Below, piece by piece: positions 9,103 to 18,261 of a DNA stretch of 45,662 bases (position 1 is its first letter; each line of letters begins with the position of its first letter). The notes beneath the pieces are model-generated. The model was not told the DNA's origin and made no database searches. It saw nothing but the letters and a program-made list of their open reading frames with translations. The DNA lies in contig NZ_JAUSLG010000075.1 of the NCBI RefSeq assembly GCF_030646615.1, positions 1-45,662 of the forward strand, given 5' to 3'. The translations under genes and the position numbers were made by a program. The DNA is from Phenylobacterium sp. Its GTDB lineage: Bacteria; Pseudomonadota; Alphaproteobacteria; Caulobacterales; Caulobacteraceae.

Positions 9103-9930
9103 ATGAAGACTATGCTTTGCGCCGCCGCGGCTATCGGCGCCCTGACCGCGGCGTCGGCCGCCCAGGCCCAGACGGCCAGCGATTGGTCCGGCGGCTATAT
9201 CGGCGGCGTCGCCGGTTATGGCTGGCAGGCTGAGAACGACGACGAATCCATCGTCTTCGACACCAATCTCGACGGGACCTATGGCGACACCGTGCGCACC
9301 GGCTCGGGCGCCGACGCCTTCGCCGCCGGCTTCTGCGACGGCCGCACCTACAACCCGACGCGCGCCAGCGGCTGCGGCGGCGATGAAGGCGGCCCGGAAT
9401 TCGGCGTCCGCGCCGGCTATGACTGGCAGTTCGGCAATATCGTCGTCGGCGTCCTGGGCGAAGCCGTCCGCACCGATGTGAAGGACAGCATCACCGCCTT
9501 CTCCGCCACGCCGGCCTCCTACACCATGGCCCGTGAGCTCGACGGCCTGCTGGCCGCCCGCGCCCGCGTGGGCTATGCGGTCGGCAACACCCTGCCCTAT
9601 GTCACCGGCGGCTACGCCATGGGCGACATCCAGCACAGCTTCTCCACCACCAATGGGGCCAACACCTTCACCGACGTCTCCGAGGACGACGACAAGGCCC
9701 ATGGCTGGCAGCTGGGCGGCGGCGTCGAGCACAAGATCACCAATGATGTGAGCCTTGGCCTGGAGTACCTCTACACCCGCCTGGACGACGACAACTACGC
9801 CGTGCGCGCCAGCGGCGGCCCGGCCGGCGGCCCCTTCACCTCGGTGAACGGTGCGGGCACGGACTTCCAGCGCACCAGTGACGAGTTCAACATCCACTCG
9901 GTGCGGTTCACCGCCGCCTACCGCTTCTGA
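9103..9930 (+). CDS. Outer-membrane beta-barrel protein (OMP_b-brl family)
   Basis: A small outer-membrane barrel resembling the Omp25/RopB-type proteins of alphaproteobacteria. The 275-residue product has a signal peptide ending AQAQ (about residue 23), then DWSGGYIGGVAGYGW, a classic opening strand. Alternating hydrophobic strands follow, and the C-terminal strand ends in phenylalanine (VRFTAAYRF), the signal for BAM insertion. Long Asp/Gly-rich loops are probably extracellular. Two hairpins follow the stop, so the gene probably ends its own transcript before the TonB receptor gene. Confidence 0.85.
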   Translation: MKTMLCAAAAIGALTAASAAQAQTASDWSGGYIGGVAGYGWQAENDDESIVFDTNLDGTYGDTVRTGSGADAFAAGFCDGRTYNPTRASGCGGDEGGPEFGVRAGYDWQFGNIVVGVLGEAVRTDVKDSITAFSATPASYTMARELDGLLAARARVGYAVGNTLPYVTGGYAMGDIQHSFSTTNGANTFTDVSEDDDKAHGWQLGGGVEHKITNDVSLGLEYLYTRLDDDNYAVRASGGPAGGPFTSVNGAGTDFQRTSDEFNIHSVRFTAAYRF

Positions 9931-9936
9931 CCTCGC

Positions 9937-10006
9937 TGGACGCGGGACTCTCCCGCGTCCACGACCGGAACATCGACCCGACGGCCCAGGCTCATCCCTG
10001 GGCCGT
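9937..10006 (+). terminator. Two tandem perfect hairpins after the barrel gene
   Basis: Hairpin 1: arms TGGACGCGGGA (9937-9947) and TCCCGCGTCCA (9951-9961), 11 bp, 3-base loop. Hairpin 2: arms ACGGCCCAGG (9981-9990) and CCTGGGCCGT (9997-10006), 10 bp, 6-base loop. No T-run follows either, so they are either non-canonical terminators or mRNA-stabilising structures. Confidence 0.6.
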
Positions 10007-10098
10007 CATCGATTCGTCACCCTGCCTTGCCGCCAGTGTCACGCTTCTAGGCCAAAGCCCCCGACAACCGACGCAAAGCGTCAACGAAGGGGTGAACC

Positions 10099-12915
10099 AT
10101 GCGCGACAAGTTCGGGCGTCGTCTGTGGATGGCGGGGATTTCGGCCCTGGCCCTGGCGGCGGCGAGCCAGGCCTCGGCTGCGGTGCTCAGCGGCACGGTC
10201 AGCGACGCCTCCGGCGCGCGGACCCTGCAGAGCGCCCTGGTGACCATTGTCGAGCTGAACCGTTCGGCCAAGACCGGCGCCGACGGCGGCTTCCGCTTCA
10301 CCGACCTGCCCGCCGGAACCTACACCCTTCGCACCACCTATTCGGGCGGCGAGACCGCCACCACCCGGGTCCAGGTGGCCGAGCCCGGCGCCCAGGCGCA
10401 GATCGTCATGAGCCCCGCCGACGGCTCGGTGGCCGAGCTGCTGGTGGTGGGCCAGCGGGGCAACCTCAACTCCTCCCTCGCCCGCCAGCGCCAGGCCGAG
10501 GGCGTCGAAAGCGTCCTGACCCGCGACGCCGTGGGCCAGTTCCCCGACCAGAACGTCGCCGAGGCGGTTCGCCGCGCCCCGGGCGTCAATGTGCTGAACG
10601 ACCAGGGCGAGGGCCGCTTCATCGCCGTCCGCGGCCTCGACCCCAACCTCAACGCCGCCTCGATCAACGGCGCCCGCGTGCCGGCGCCGGAGTCGGATAT
10701 CCGATCGGTCGCCCTGGACGTGGTGCCCGCCGAGCTGGTGGAATCCATCGAGATCAAGAAGACCCTGACCCCGGACATGGACGGCGACACCATCGGCGCC
10801 TCCATCGAGATCACCACCACCAGCGCGCTGGACCGCCTCAAGCCCTTCCTCGGCTTCACCGCCGAGGGCTCCTACAACGACCTCACCGGCAAGTGGTCGC
10901 CCAAGGTGGCGGCTGACTTCTCGCGCACCTTCGGCGATCGGCTGGGGATCGCCGGCGGCCTGTCCTTCTATGAGCGCCAGTTCGCCACCGACAATATCGA
11001 GGCCGACGACTGGGACGAGTCCGGCGGCGTGGTCTCGGCCAAGACCCTGGAATACCGCGACTATGACGTGAACCGCACCCGCAAGGGCGCCTCGCTCTCG
11101 GTCGATTTCCGTCTGACCGACACCACCGACCTCTATGCCCGGGGCCTCTACAGCCAGTTCGAGGACCAGGAATATCGCCGCCGGCTGATCTTCGAGATGG
11201 ACGGCGACCCCAGCGGCGGCTCGGCGACCACGGCGGAATTCGACTCCGCCGACGGCGAGATCAAGGTCGTCCGCGATTTGAAGGACCGCTTCGAGGCCCA
11301 GTCCATCGCCTCCTACACCGTGGGCGGCAAGACGCTCACCGGCCCCTGGACCTTCGACTATTCGGCCTCCTGGTCGAAGGCGCGGGAAAAGGAATCGGGC
11401 TCCATCGACCCCGTCGAGTTCAGCCGCGACTTCGACGGCGCCGGCGAGCTGGGCGTGACCTTCGACTACAGCGACATGACCAAGCCCGGCTATGCCATCA
11501 CCCAGGGCCTGGGCGACTTCCTCGACCCCTCGGAATACGAATTCGACAAGCTGGAGCGCACGGCGCTGAGCCTGGCCGAGGACGAGGAGGTGACGCTGAA
11601 GTTCGACATCGCCCGCGCCTTCGTGCTCGACTCAGGCGAGCTGGAGATTCAGGCGGGCGCCAAGAGCCGCCGCCGGGAAAAGACCTATGACCTGCAGCTC
11701 GACGTCTATGACGGCTTTTCCAGCGACCTGACCCTGGCCGATTTCCTGGGGCCGCAGGACTACAAGCTGGCGATCATCGATCCGGTCCCAGGCAAGGGCG
11801 GCGTCCGCGGCTTCTGGACCAGCCAGCAGGGCGGCTTCGAGCAGAATGACTTCGACTCCGCCCTGGAATCGGCCATCGCCGACTTCGGCGTGGATGAGGA
11901 TATCGACGCCGGCTACCTGCTGGCCCGCTATCGCAGCGGCCCGGTGCGCCTGGTGGGCGGGGTTCGCGTCGAGCGCACCCAGAACGAGATGCGCGGCAAT
12001 CTGGTGGAAGAGGTTGAGGAAGGCGGCACGTATAACGGCGTGGTCCTGACCGAGGACACTGTCTTCGTGACGCCCCGCAGCTTCAGCCGCGAATATACCG
12101 ACTGGCTGCCCTCAGCCACCCTGCGCTGGGACGCCACCAGCGACTTCGTGGTCCGCGCCGGCGCCTTCCGCAGCGTGGTGCGCCCCGGCATCGGCCAGAT
12201 CGCCCCGCGCTTCATCATTGGCCAGGACGACGCCGGCGAGCGGGAAGGCGAGTTCGGCAATCCGGACCTCGACCCCTACAAGGCCTGGAACCTCGACCTG
12301 TCGGCCGAATGGTATTTCGCCCCTGAGGCCGTGCTGTCGGCCGGCGTCTTCCACAAGACGATCAAGGGCTTCATCGTCAACGCCGAGTTCGAGGACGGGT
12401 CCTTCCTGGGCGTGGCCTATGACGAGGCGGTGATCCCGATCAACGGCGAAGAGGCCACGGTCACCGGGGCGGAGTTCAACTATCAGCAGGCCCTGCGCTT
12501 CCTGCCGGGTCTGTTCGACGGCCTGCTGGTGGGCTTCAACTACACCTATACGGACGCGGAAGGAGAGGTTCTGGGCCGCACCATCCCCCTGCCCGCCTCG
12601 GCCAAGCACACCTACAATGCGACGCTCGGCTATGAGAAAGGCCCGGTCAGCCTGCGCCTGGCGGCGGCCTATCGCGACAAGTACCTGGACGAGCTGGGCG
12701 GCGACGCCGAGACCGACCGCTATGTGGAAGACCACCTGCAGTACGACATCTCAGCCAAGTACCGGGTCTCGTCCAACTTCCAGATCGTCGCCGAACTGGT
12801 GAACCTGGGCGACGAGCCCTACGTCGCCTACCAGAACGGCCCGAACGGCAAGCGCCTGCTGCAGTACGAAGAGTATTCCTGGACCGGGAAGATCGGCGTC
12901 CGCGCCAACTTCTGA
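10099..12915 (+). CDS. TonB-dependent receptor with carboxypeptidase-regulatory-like N-terminal domain
   Basis: An outer-membrane active transporter driven by TonB. The 938-residue product has a signal peptide (cleavage near ASAA, about residue 28), a carboxypeptidase-regulatory-like domain at about 29-110, a TonB-box-like VAELLVVGQR, a plug domain (DQNVAEAVRRAPGVNV... EIKKTLTPDMDGDTIG) to about 235, and a 22-strand barrel ending in Phe. This architecture is typical of the large Caulobacterales TonB receptor family that imports sugars or other organic nutrients, but the ligand is not predictable here. It begins at ATG 10099 behind AAGGGG. A hairpin plus T-run follows. Confidence 0.92.
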   Translation: MRDKFGRRLWMAGISALALAAASQASAAVLSGTVSDASGARTLQSALVTIVELNRSAKTGADGGFRFTDLPAGTYTLRTTYSGGETATTRVQVAEPGAQAQIVMSPADGSVAELLVVGQRGNLNSSLARQRQAEGVESVLTRDAVGQFPDQNVAEAVRRAPGVNVLNDQGEGRFIAVRGLDPNLNAASINGARVPAPESDIRSVALDVVPAELVESIEIKKTLTPDMDGDTIGASIEITTTSALDRLKPFLGFTAEGSYNDLTGKWSPKVAADFSRTFGDRLGIAGGLSFYERQFATDNIEADDWDESGGVVSAKTLEYRDYDVNRTRKGASLSVDFRLTDTTDLYARGLYSQFEDQEYRRRLIFEMDGDPSGGSATTAEFDSADGEIKVVRDLKDRFEAQSIASYTVGGKTLTGPWTFDYSASWSKAREKESGSIDPVEFSRDFDGAGELGVTFDYSDMTKPGYAITQGLGDFLDPSEYEFDKLERTALSLAEDEEVTLKFDIARAFVLDSGELEIQAGAKSRRREKTYDLQLDVYDGFSSDLTLADFLGPQDYKLAIIDPVPGKGGVRGFWTSQQGGFEQNDFDSALESAIADFGVDEDIDAGYLLARYRSGPVRLVGGVRVERTQNEMRGNLVEEVEEGGTYNGVVLTEDTVFVTPRSFSREYTDWLPSATLRWDATSDFVVRAGAFRSVVRPGIGQIAPRFIIGQDDAGEREGEFGNPDLDPYKAWNLDLSAEWYFAPEAVLSAGVFHKTIKGFIVNAEFEDGSFLGVAYDEAVIPINGEEATVTGAEFNYQQALRFLPGLFDGLLVGFNYTYTDAEGEVLGRTIPLPASAKHTYNATLGYEKGPVSLRLAAAYRDKYLDELGGDAETDRYVEDHLQYDISAKYRVSSNFQIVAELVNLGDEPYVAYQNGPNGKRLLQYEEYSWTGKIGVRANF

Positions 12916-12938
12916 TCCTGCGAACTTGACGTGAGGCG

Positions 12939-12977
12939 CGGCCGGAACGGGAAACCGCCCCGGCCGTCGTCGTTTTT
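12939..12977 (+). terminator. Rho-independent terminator after the TonB receptor
   Basis: Arms CGGCCG (12939-12944) and CGGCCG (12961-12966) plus an inner CGG/CCG closed by a GAAA tetraloop, separated by a small internal loop. A TCGTCGTTTTT tail follows. Confidence 0.7.
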
Positions 12978-13013
12978 GGTTAGGCTGCGCTCAGGCGACT
13001 AGACGAGGCGCTC

Positions 13014-13580
13014 ATGAAGCTGATCTTCCTCTTCGGCCCAGCGGCCTGCGGCAAGCTGACGGTGGCCAAGGCCTTGGCGGCCCTGACCAACTATCCCCTG
13101 TTCCACAACCACCTGGCCCTGGACGCGGTGACCGCGGTCTTCCCGTTCGGCAGCGCGCCCTGCATTCGGCTTCGCAGCCTCTATTGGCTGTCGATGTTCG
13201 AAGAAGCCGCCCGCCAGGACCGGCCCCTGATCTTCACCTTCGCCCCGGAACGCACGGTGCCCGACAGCTTCATCGCCGAAACCCGCGCCGCCGTCGAAGG
13301 CCACGGCGGCGAAGTCGTCTTCGTCGAGCTCCAGGTCTCGCCCGAGGCGCAGATGCAGCGGGTCGAGAACCCCGACCGCAAGGCGTCCAAGAAGATCCAT
13401 GCCCGCGAGGTGCTGCAGAAGTTCATCGCCGGCGGCGGTGCGGCCTACCCGCCCATCCCCGCCGACCTGGTCATCGACACCGAGGCCCTTGCGCCGGACG
13501 CGGCGGCGCGGCGGATTGTGGAAGCGCTGGCCCTGGAGCCCCTGCCCGAGCCGCACGTGATGTATCCCGATCCGGAGTGA
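13014..13580 (+). CDS. P-loop NTPase, kinase-like (AAA_33/shikimate-kinase-like fold)
   Basis: The 188-residue product opens with MKLIFLFGPAACGKLTVAK. The Walker A at 8-16 has the GKLT variant seen in a family of small uncharacterised P-loop kinases. No Walker B of textbook form is seen. A DADLVIDTE-like segment (here PADLVIDTEAL) near residue 155 resembles the end of nucleoside or shikimate kinase folds. The length fits a single-domain small-molecule kinase. Substrate unknown. It is a stand-alone gene behind the TonB receptor terminator. Confidence 0.75.
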   Translation: MKLIFLFGPAACGKLTVAKALAALTNYPLFHNHLALDAVTAVFPFGSAPCIRLRSLYWLSMFEEAARQDRPLIFTFAPERTVPDSFIAETRAAVEGHGGEVVFVELQVSPEAQMQRVENPDRKASKKIHAREVLQKFIAGGGAAYPPIPADLVIDTEALAPDAAARRIVEALALEPLPEPHVMYPDPE

Positions 13581-13700
13581 GGCGCTTGCTGCCACGCACG
13601 GCCATTAGTCGCTGGATGGCCCGGCAGTGTCCGAACTCGGCGAAGAAGGCAGCTTCCGCTCCCGATCCTTTAGAGACGTCCTGAGGGTCTTCTCCGACTG

Positions 13701-14348
13701 CTAGTCGGTTGACGACTGATCGGCCGATGTCGCGGCGCATAGAGCGCTTGCTCCCTGCGCTCGGTAGACTGTCGACGACAACGCCGGCGTGCCGCGCCGC
13801 GTTACCGGACCCGGCGTCGTGATGCTGGCGACTAATCGTTCCGGGCCGCTCTGCGCGCAGTAGACCGTGCGCATCACGCGCCCGCTGTCTTCCAGCCTGT
13901 GGCTCCCGCGGACGAAAGCCTCGGGGCGGGCGAGGATGGTGCGTTCGGCCATGCCTCGAAGCATCTCAGCGTCTCCGCGGTTGACCCGAGTGGTGCACGA
14001 ACCGTCGGCCCAGTCGATGACGTAGACCGCGGTGGTGATTGGACCAAGCCGGTAGGCCTTATCGTCCCGGCCTGCGCCATACAAGTTTGCAGCCACCGAT
14101 AGCCCGCCGACGCTGATGGCGAGCTTGCCTATCGATTTTTGCTCAAGGATGGCCGGTAGGCACACGTCGCGGAGGAGCAATTCGCCGGCCTCTAGGGCGT
14201 TGAGTCCCAGGGTGGATCGACTTGCGGGCTTCGTATTGTCAGCAGCTTCAGCCGCGACCGACAGAGCACAGAGCGAGAGGCAGAGCGCGCCCAGGATCTT
14301 CCGAGTGGAAGAGGCAAGTGTCAGCACACGTGTTCTCACGGTTTTCAC
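13701..14348 (-). CDS. Secreted hypothetical protein
   Basis: I do not recognise this family. The 215-residue product has an N-terminal hydrophobic segment (ILGALCLSLCALSVAAEAAD), so a signal peptide cut after about residue 35 is likely. Four cysteines in the mature part (in DVCLP, GSCTT, VYCAQ and ALCAA) could form disulfides in the periplasm. It begins with GTG at 14348; GTG codons 3 and 7 residues later are alternatives. Codon use and G+C are lower than in neighbours, which suggests later acquisition. It faces the P-loop gene convergently. Confidence 0.6.
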   Translation of the reverse strand: MKTVRTRVLTLASSTRKILGALCLSLCALSVAAEAADNTKPASRSTLGLNALEAGELLLRDVCLPAILEQKSIGKLAISVGGLSVAANLYGAGRDDKAYRLGPITTAVYVIDWADGSCTTRVNRGDAEMLRGMAERTILARPEAFVRGSHRLEDSGRVMRTVYCAQSGPERLVASITTPGPVTRRGTPALSSTVYRAQGASALCAATSADQSSTD

Positions 14349-14465
14349 TCAGAACTACCGTTATGGATGCAATATAACACAACAACCGGCATGATTGCAG
14401 TCGAATCACGTCGGGGACACTGAAGTCCGCATCCCCCCTTCGCCTGATCCTATCGATGTTGGACC

Positions 14466-16292
14466 TCACCCCTCAAACCCCCGCACCACCGCCAGCACGG
14501 CCTCGCCGTAGCGGGCGAGTTTGCCTTCGCCGACGCCGGAGATGGCGCCGAGCGCCCGCTGGGCGGCGGGCCTCGCCTGGGCGATCTCGGCGAGCGTCCG
14601 GTCGTGGAAGATGACATAGGGGGGCACGTGCTGGCGGGCGGCCTCCTCGCGGCGCCAGGCGCGCAGGGCTTCGAACAGGCCCTGGTCGGCGGGCGGCAGG
14701 GCCAGGTCGCTGGCGCTGGACCGGCGGCGGCCCGGGGCCTTGCGCTCGGCGCCCGGCGCGGCCTTGCGCACCGCGACCCGCCGCTCGCCGCGATAGACGG
14801 CGCGGACCCCTTCGGCGTCGCCCAGGCCGATCAGCGGGCGGTTGTCATTGGGGTCTTCCCGCAGCAGGCCCTCGAACAGCAGCTGGTCCACCAGGTCGCG
14901 CCAGGCGATCGCGCTGCGGTCCTGGCCAATGCCGAAGGTGGTGAGGCCGGCCTCGAAGTCGGACGGGTCCTTGGTCTTGCCCAGCAGGTGGTCCACCAGC
15001 CGGCCGCGACCGAAGCGCCCGCCCATCCGATGGACGGCCGAGAGCGCCTTCTGGGCGGCCTCGGTGGCGTCCTCGGTTTCCGGCGGGGACAGACAGACGT
15101 CGCACTGGCCGCAGGGCTCCACGCCTTCCTCGCCGAAATAGCGGCGGACGGCGGCGGCCCGGCACGCAGCGCCCTCCAGCATGGCGTAGAGCTGGCGAAC
15201 CTTGCGCACCTGCACCTGCTTGACGCTGTCATCCATCTCCCGGCTGTCGATCCGCCGCAGGGCCCAGGCGAGGTCTGAGGCGCCATAGAGGGTGATGCCC
15301 TCGGCCGGGTCCCCGTCGCGGCCGGCCCGACCGATCTCCTGCCAATAGGCCTCGATGGAGCCCGGCGGATCGGCGTGGATGACGAAGCGGACGTCGGGCT
15401 TGTCCACCCCCATGCCAAAGGCGATGGTCGCCACCATCACCGCATCCTCGGCCTCGAGAAACGCCTCCAGCCGGTTGGCGCGCACATGCTTGTCCAGGCC
15501 TGCATGATAGGCCTGGGCGTCGACGCCCGCCTGGCGCAGGGCCTCGGCCAGCCGCTCGGTCCCGTCGCGGGAGCCGGCATAGACCACGCCTGACCTGCCT
15601 CGCCGCTCGGCCACCAGCTCCAGCACCCGCTTCTGGGCCGGGCCGGACTTGCGCTCGGCGAACAGGGCGAGCTCGGGCCTTGCGAAGCTGGCGACGAATT
15701 CCAGCGCGTCTTCCAGGCGCAGCTCGGCGCGGATGTCGTCGCGGGTCCGGGCGTCGGCCGTGGCGGTCACCGCCAGGCGCGGCACGTCGGGGAACAGGTC
15801 GGCCAGCCGGCCGAGCGTGCGATAGTCGGGGCGGAAGTCGTGGCCCCACTGGCTGACGCAGTGGGCCTCGTCGATGGCGATTAGGGCCAGCGGCGTGCGC
15901 CGCAGCCGCTCCATCATGTGCGGGGCCATCAGGCCTTCGGGCGACACATAGAGCAGGTCGAGCTCGCCGGCCTCCACGCGGCGCCAGGTCTCGGCCCGTT
16001 CGGCCGGCTCGATGGCCGAATCCAGGCGCGCGGCCGCCACCCCCGACTGCTGCAGGGCGGCGACCTGGTCGGTCATCAGCGCGATCAGCGGGGAAACCAC
16101 CAGGCCGAGGCCCGGCCGCAGCATGCTGGGAATCTGGTAGCAGAGGCTCTTGCCGCCGCCGGTGGGCAGGACGGCGAGCGCGCTGCGCCCGGCCAGGGCC
16201 TCTGTGATCACCTCGCCCTGAAGGCCCCGGAAATCTGTGTGTCCGAAGGTGCGGCGCAGGACCTCCCGCGCCTCGGCGAGCGAAGCGGTCAT
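14466..16292 (-). CDS. recQ: ATP-dependent DNA helicase RecQ
   Basis: RecQ is a 3'-5' superfamily 2 helicase acting in RecF-type recombination and fork repair. From the ATG at 16292 the product is 608 residues, the standard length. Motif 0 (FGHTDFRGLQ) is at 16-25, Walker A LPTGGGKS at 42-49, and motif II DEAH in AIDEAHCVSQWGHDFRP. The zinc-binding cysteines appear in EGAACRAAAVRRYF and CGQCDVC. A winged-helix and an HRDC domain (ISGVGEGKLARYG near the C-terminus) complete the protein. The frame is open 65 codons upstream, but that part is unrelated to the family and would overlap the deacylase gene. Confidence 0.95.
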   Translation of the reverse strand: MTASLAEAREVLRRTFGHTDFRGLQGEVITEALAGRSALAVLPTGGGKSLCYQIPSMLRPGLGLVVSPLIALMTDQVAALQQSGVAAARLDSAIEPAERAETWRRVEAGELDLLYVSPEGLMAPHMMERLRRTPLALIAIDEAHCVSQWGHDFRPDYRTLGRLADLFPDVPRLAVTATADARTRDDIRAELRLEDALEFVASFARPELALFAERKSGPAQKRVLELVAERRGRSGVVYAGSRDGTERLAEALRQAGVDAQAYHAGLDKHVRANRLEAFLEAEDAVMVATIAFGMGVDKPDVRFVIHADPPGSIEAYWQEIGRAGRDGDPAEGITLYGASDLAWALRRIDSREMDDSVKQVQVRKVRQLYAMLEGAACRAAAVRRYFGEEGVEPCGQCDVCLSPPETEDATEAAQKALSAVHRMGGRFGRGRLVDHLLGKTKDPSDFEAGLTTFGIGQDRSAIAWRDLVDQLLFEGLLREDPNDNRPLIGLGDAEGVRAVYRGERRVAVRKAAPGAERKAPGRRRSSASDLALPPADQGLFEALRAWRREEAARQHVPPYVIFHDRTLAEIAQARPAAQRALGAISGVGEGKLARYGEAVLAVVRGFEG

Positions 16293-16368
16293 GGCCGCCT
16301 TATGGGCTGTATCGGCGGCCGGGTTGAAGGGAAAACTGAGTTCGTCCTCAGCCCCGTCCGACTGACCG

Positions 16369-18108
16369 CTATTCCGCGGCCATCGCCATGGGACCAGGCT
16401 GGGCGCCTCGCAGCAGGCGGCCCGGCAGGGCGCCGGTGGGCTCGCCGTCCCGCTGGGTGACCTGGCCCGCCACCAGGGTGGCCACATAGCCCCGCGCCCG
16501 CTGGATCAGGCGGCGACCGCCGGCCGGCAGGTCATAGGCGACCTTGGGCGCCTCCAGCGTCAGGTTGGCATAGTCGATGATATTGAGGTCGGCCCGGTAG
16601 CCCGGGGCGATGACGCCGCGGTCATAGAGGCCGACGGCCCGGGCGGTGTCGCGGGTCTGCATCCGCACCATGGCCTCCAGCTCGAACCGCGGCCCGCGGG
16701 TCCGGTCCCGGGTCCAGTGGGTGAGGTTGGAGGTGGGAAACGAGCCGTCGCAGATCATGCCCACATGGGCGCCGCCGTCCGACAGGCCCGGCACCGCGTC
16801 GGGATGGCCCAGCATCTCGTAGCTGGGCGCCAGCGACCCCTCGGCATAGTTGAGGAAGGGCAGGTAGAGCATGCCCCGCCCGTCGTCGGACAACAGGTGG
16901 TCCAGGGCCACCACCTCGGGCGTCACCCCGCGCGCCCGGGCCAGGGCCGCTATGGTCTGGCGGGGGCCCGGCTCATAGTCCGGGATCTCGCCCATCAGGT
17001 ACATGTTGGCCCAGTTGCGGGGCGTCGACGCCGCAAAGCCCTGCTCGGCGGTGGTGGCCTCGGCCAGCAGGGCCTCACGCACCATGGGATCGCGCAGCCG
17101 GGCGACCCGCTCAGGCAAAGGCAGGTGCGCCATGGCCCGGTAGGTCGGGTGATGGGAGAAGGGATTCAGCGTCAACTCGAAGCCGAACAGGATCCCCACC
17201 GGCCGGCCGCAGACCTGGGCCTTCATGGGCAGGCCCGCCTCGGTGGCCTCGGTGAGCGCGTCCAGCAGCAGGCGCCAGGCCTGGGGCGCCTTGGGGGCTT
17301 GGGTCAGCGAGAAGGAGAGCGGCCGGCCCGAGACCTCGACGATCCGCCGCAGCATGGCGAACTCGGCCTCGGGATCGGCGAAGTCCGACACCACCTGCAG
17401 CACGCCCTTGCCGGCCCGGGCCAGACCCATGGCGATGCCGGTCAGTTCGTCCTCGCCCGCCGTCAGGGTCGGCGTCGGCTGGCCGTCGCTGGTGCGGTGA
17501 TTGAGCGTACGCGAGGTGGAGAAGCCGAGCGCCCCGGCGGCCACCGCCTGCTGCGCCAGGGTCGCCATGGCGGCGATGTCGGCGGCCGTGGCCGGCTCGC
17601 GGTTGGCGCCGCGCTCGCCCATGACGAAGACCCGCAGGGCCGCATGGGGCAGCTGGGCGGCGATGTCCACATCGAAGGCCCGCCGCGACAGGGCGTCCAG
17701 ATAGTCGGGGAAGCTCTCCCAGTTCCAGGCCAGGCCCTTTGTCAGGACGGGAAAGGGAATGTCCTCCACCCCCTCCATCAGCCGGATCAGCCGGTCGTGG
17801 TCCTCTGGCCGGCAGGGGGCGAAGCCGACTCCGCAATTGCCCATGACGACGCTCGTCACCCCGTGCCAGGAGGACGGCTGCATGTGCGTGTCCCAGGTGG
17901 CCTGGCCGTCATAATGGGTGTGGATGTCGACAAAGCCCGGGGTGACGAGAAGCCCCTTGGCGTCGATCTCCTCGGCGCCGTGGCCGCGGATGTCGCCGAC
18001 GGCGGCGATCCGCCCGTCCCTGATCGCCACATCGGCCTCGTAGGTGGCCGCGCCCGTGCCGTCAGCCAGGGTCCCGCCGCGCACGACGAGGTCATATGCC
18101 CGTTCCAA
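16369..18108 (-). CDS. N-acyl-D-amino acid deacylase (amidohydrolase superfamily)
   Basis: A metal-dependent amidohydrolase expected to deacylate N-acyl-D-amino acids. From a TTG at 18108 the product is 579 residues, beginning [19 protein letters not shown]. This start has GGAGG 9 bases upstream. The frame is open to an ATG at 18189, but that extension is basic, Arg-rich and unlike the family, and would cross the modA promoter. HTH metal ligands lie in DIHTHYDGQ at 61-69. [10 protein letters not shown] at about 95-105, GFSTSRT and the late SDGGAHVGM complete the family pattern. Divergent from modA; recQ follows after 76 bases. Confidence 0.87.
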   Translation of the reverse strand: MERAYDLVVRGGTLADGTGAATYEADVAIRDGRIAAVGDIRGHGAEEIDAKGLLVTPGFVDIHTHYDGQATWDTHMQPSSWHGVTSVVMGNCGVGFAPCRPEDHDRLIRLMEGVEDIPFPVLTKGLAWNWESFPDYLDALSRRAFDVDIAAQLPHAALRVFVMGERGANREPATAADIAAMATLAQQAVAAGALGFSTSRTLNHRTSDGQPTPTLTAGEDELTGIAMGLARAGKGVLQVVSDFADPEAEFAMLRRIVEVSGRPLSFSLTQAPKAPQAWRLLLDALTEATEAGLPMKAQVCGRPVGILFGFELTLNPFSHHPTYRAMAHLPLPERVARLRDPMVREALLAEATTAEQGFAASTPRNWANMYLMGEIPDYEPGPRQTIAALARARGVTPEVVALDHLLSDDGRGMLYLPFLNYAEGSLAPSYEMLGHPDAVPGLSDGGAHVGMICDGSFPTSNLTHWTRDRTRGPRFELEAMVRMQTRDTARAVGLYDRGVIAPGYRADLNIIDYANLTLEAPKVAYDLPAGGRRLIQRARGYVATLVAGQVTQRDGEPTGALPGRLLRGAQPGPMAMAAE

Positions 18109-18223
18109 ATTCGCCGCCTCCCTGGCGTGGGCCGGTCTTGATCGCCGGCCCTTGGACCAATTAGCGCCCTGAGGCGGCCCTTGCGTCAAGCGCGCTGTGG
18201 ACTCGTGACAGGCCCTGCGGCTG

Positions 18224-18247
18224 CGCTATATCTCGCGGGATATTGCG
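18224..18247. promoter_or_regulatory. ModE-type operator upstream of modA
   Basis: A 24-base imperfect palindrome with arms CGCTATAT and ATATTGCG; 10 of 12 symmetric positions pair. It matches the published E. coli-type ModE box layout (CGNTATAT, short spacer, ATATAACG). It ends 14 bases before the preferred modA start at 18262, a position suited to repression. A modE-like gene lies at 20480-20827. Confidence 0.7.
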
Positions 18248-18261
18248 GATGGAGCCCGGCC

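Noticed and set aside
16293..16487. N-terminal extension of RecQ
   Set aside because: Pro/Arg/Trp-rich, unlike the family, and overlaps the deacylase gene.
18181..18261. Upstream TTG as modA start
   Set aside because: It would include the ModE-type operator in the coding region and lacks the lipoprotein signal at the N-terminus.
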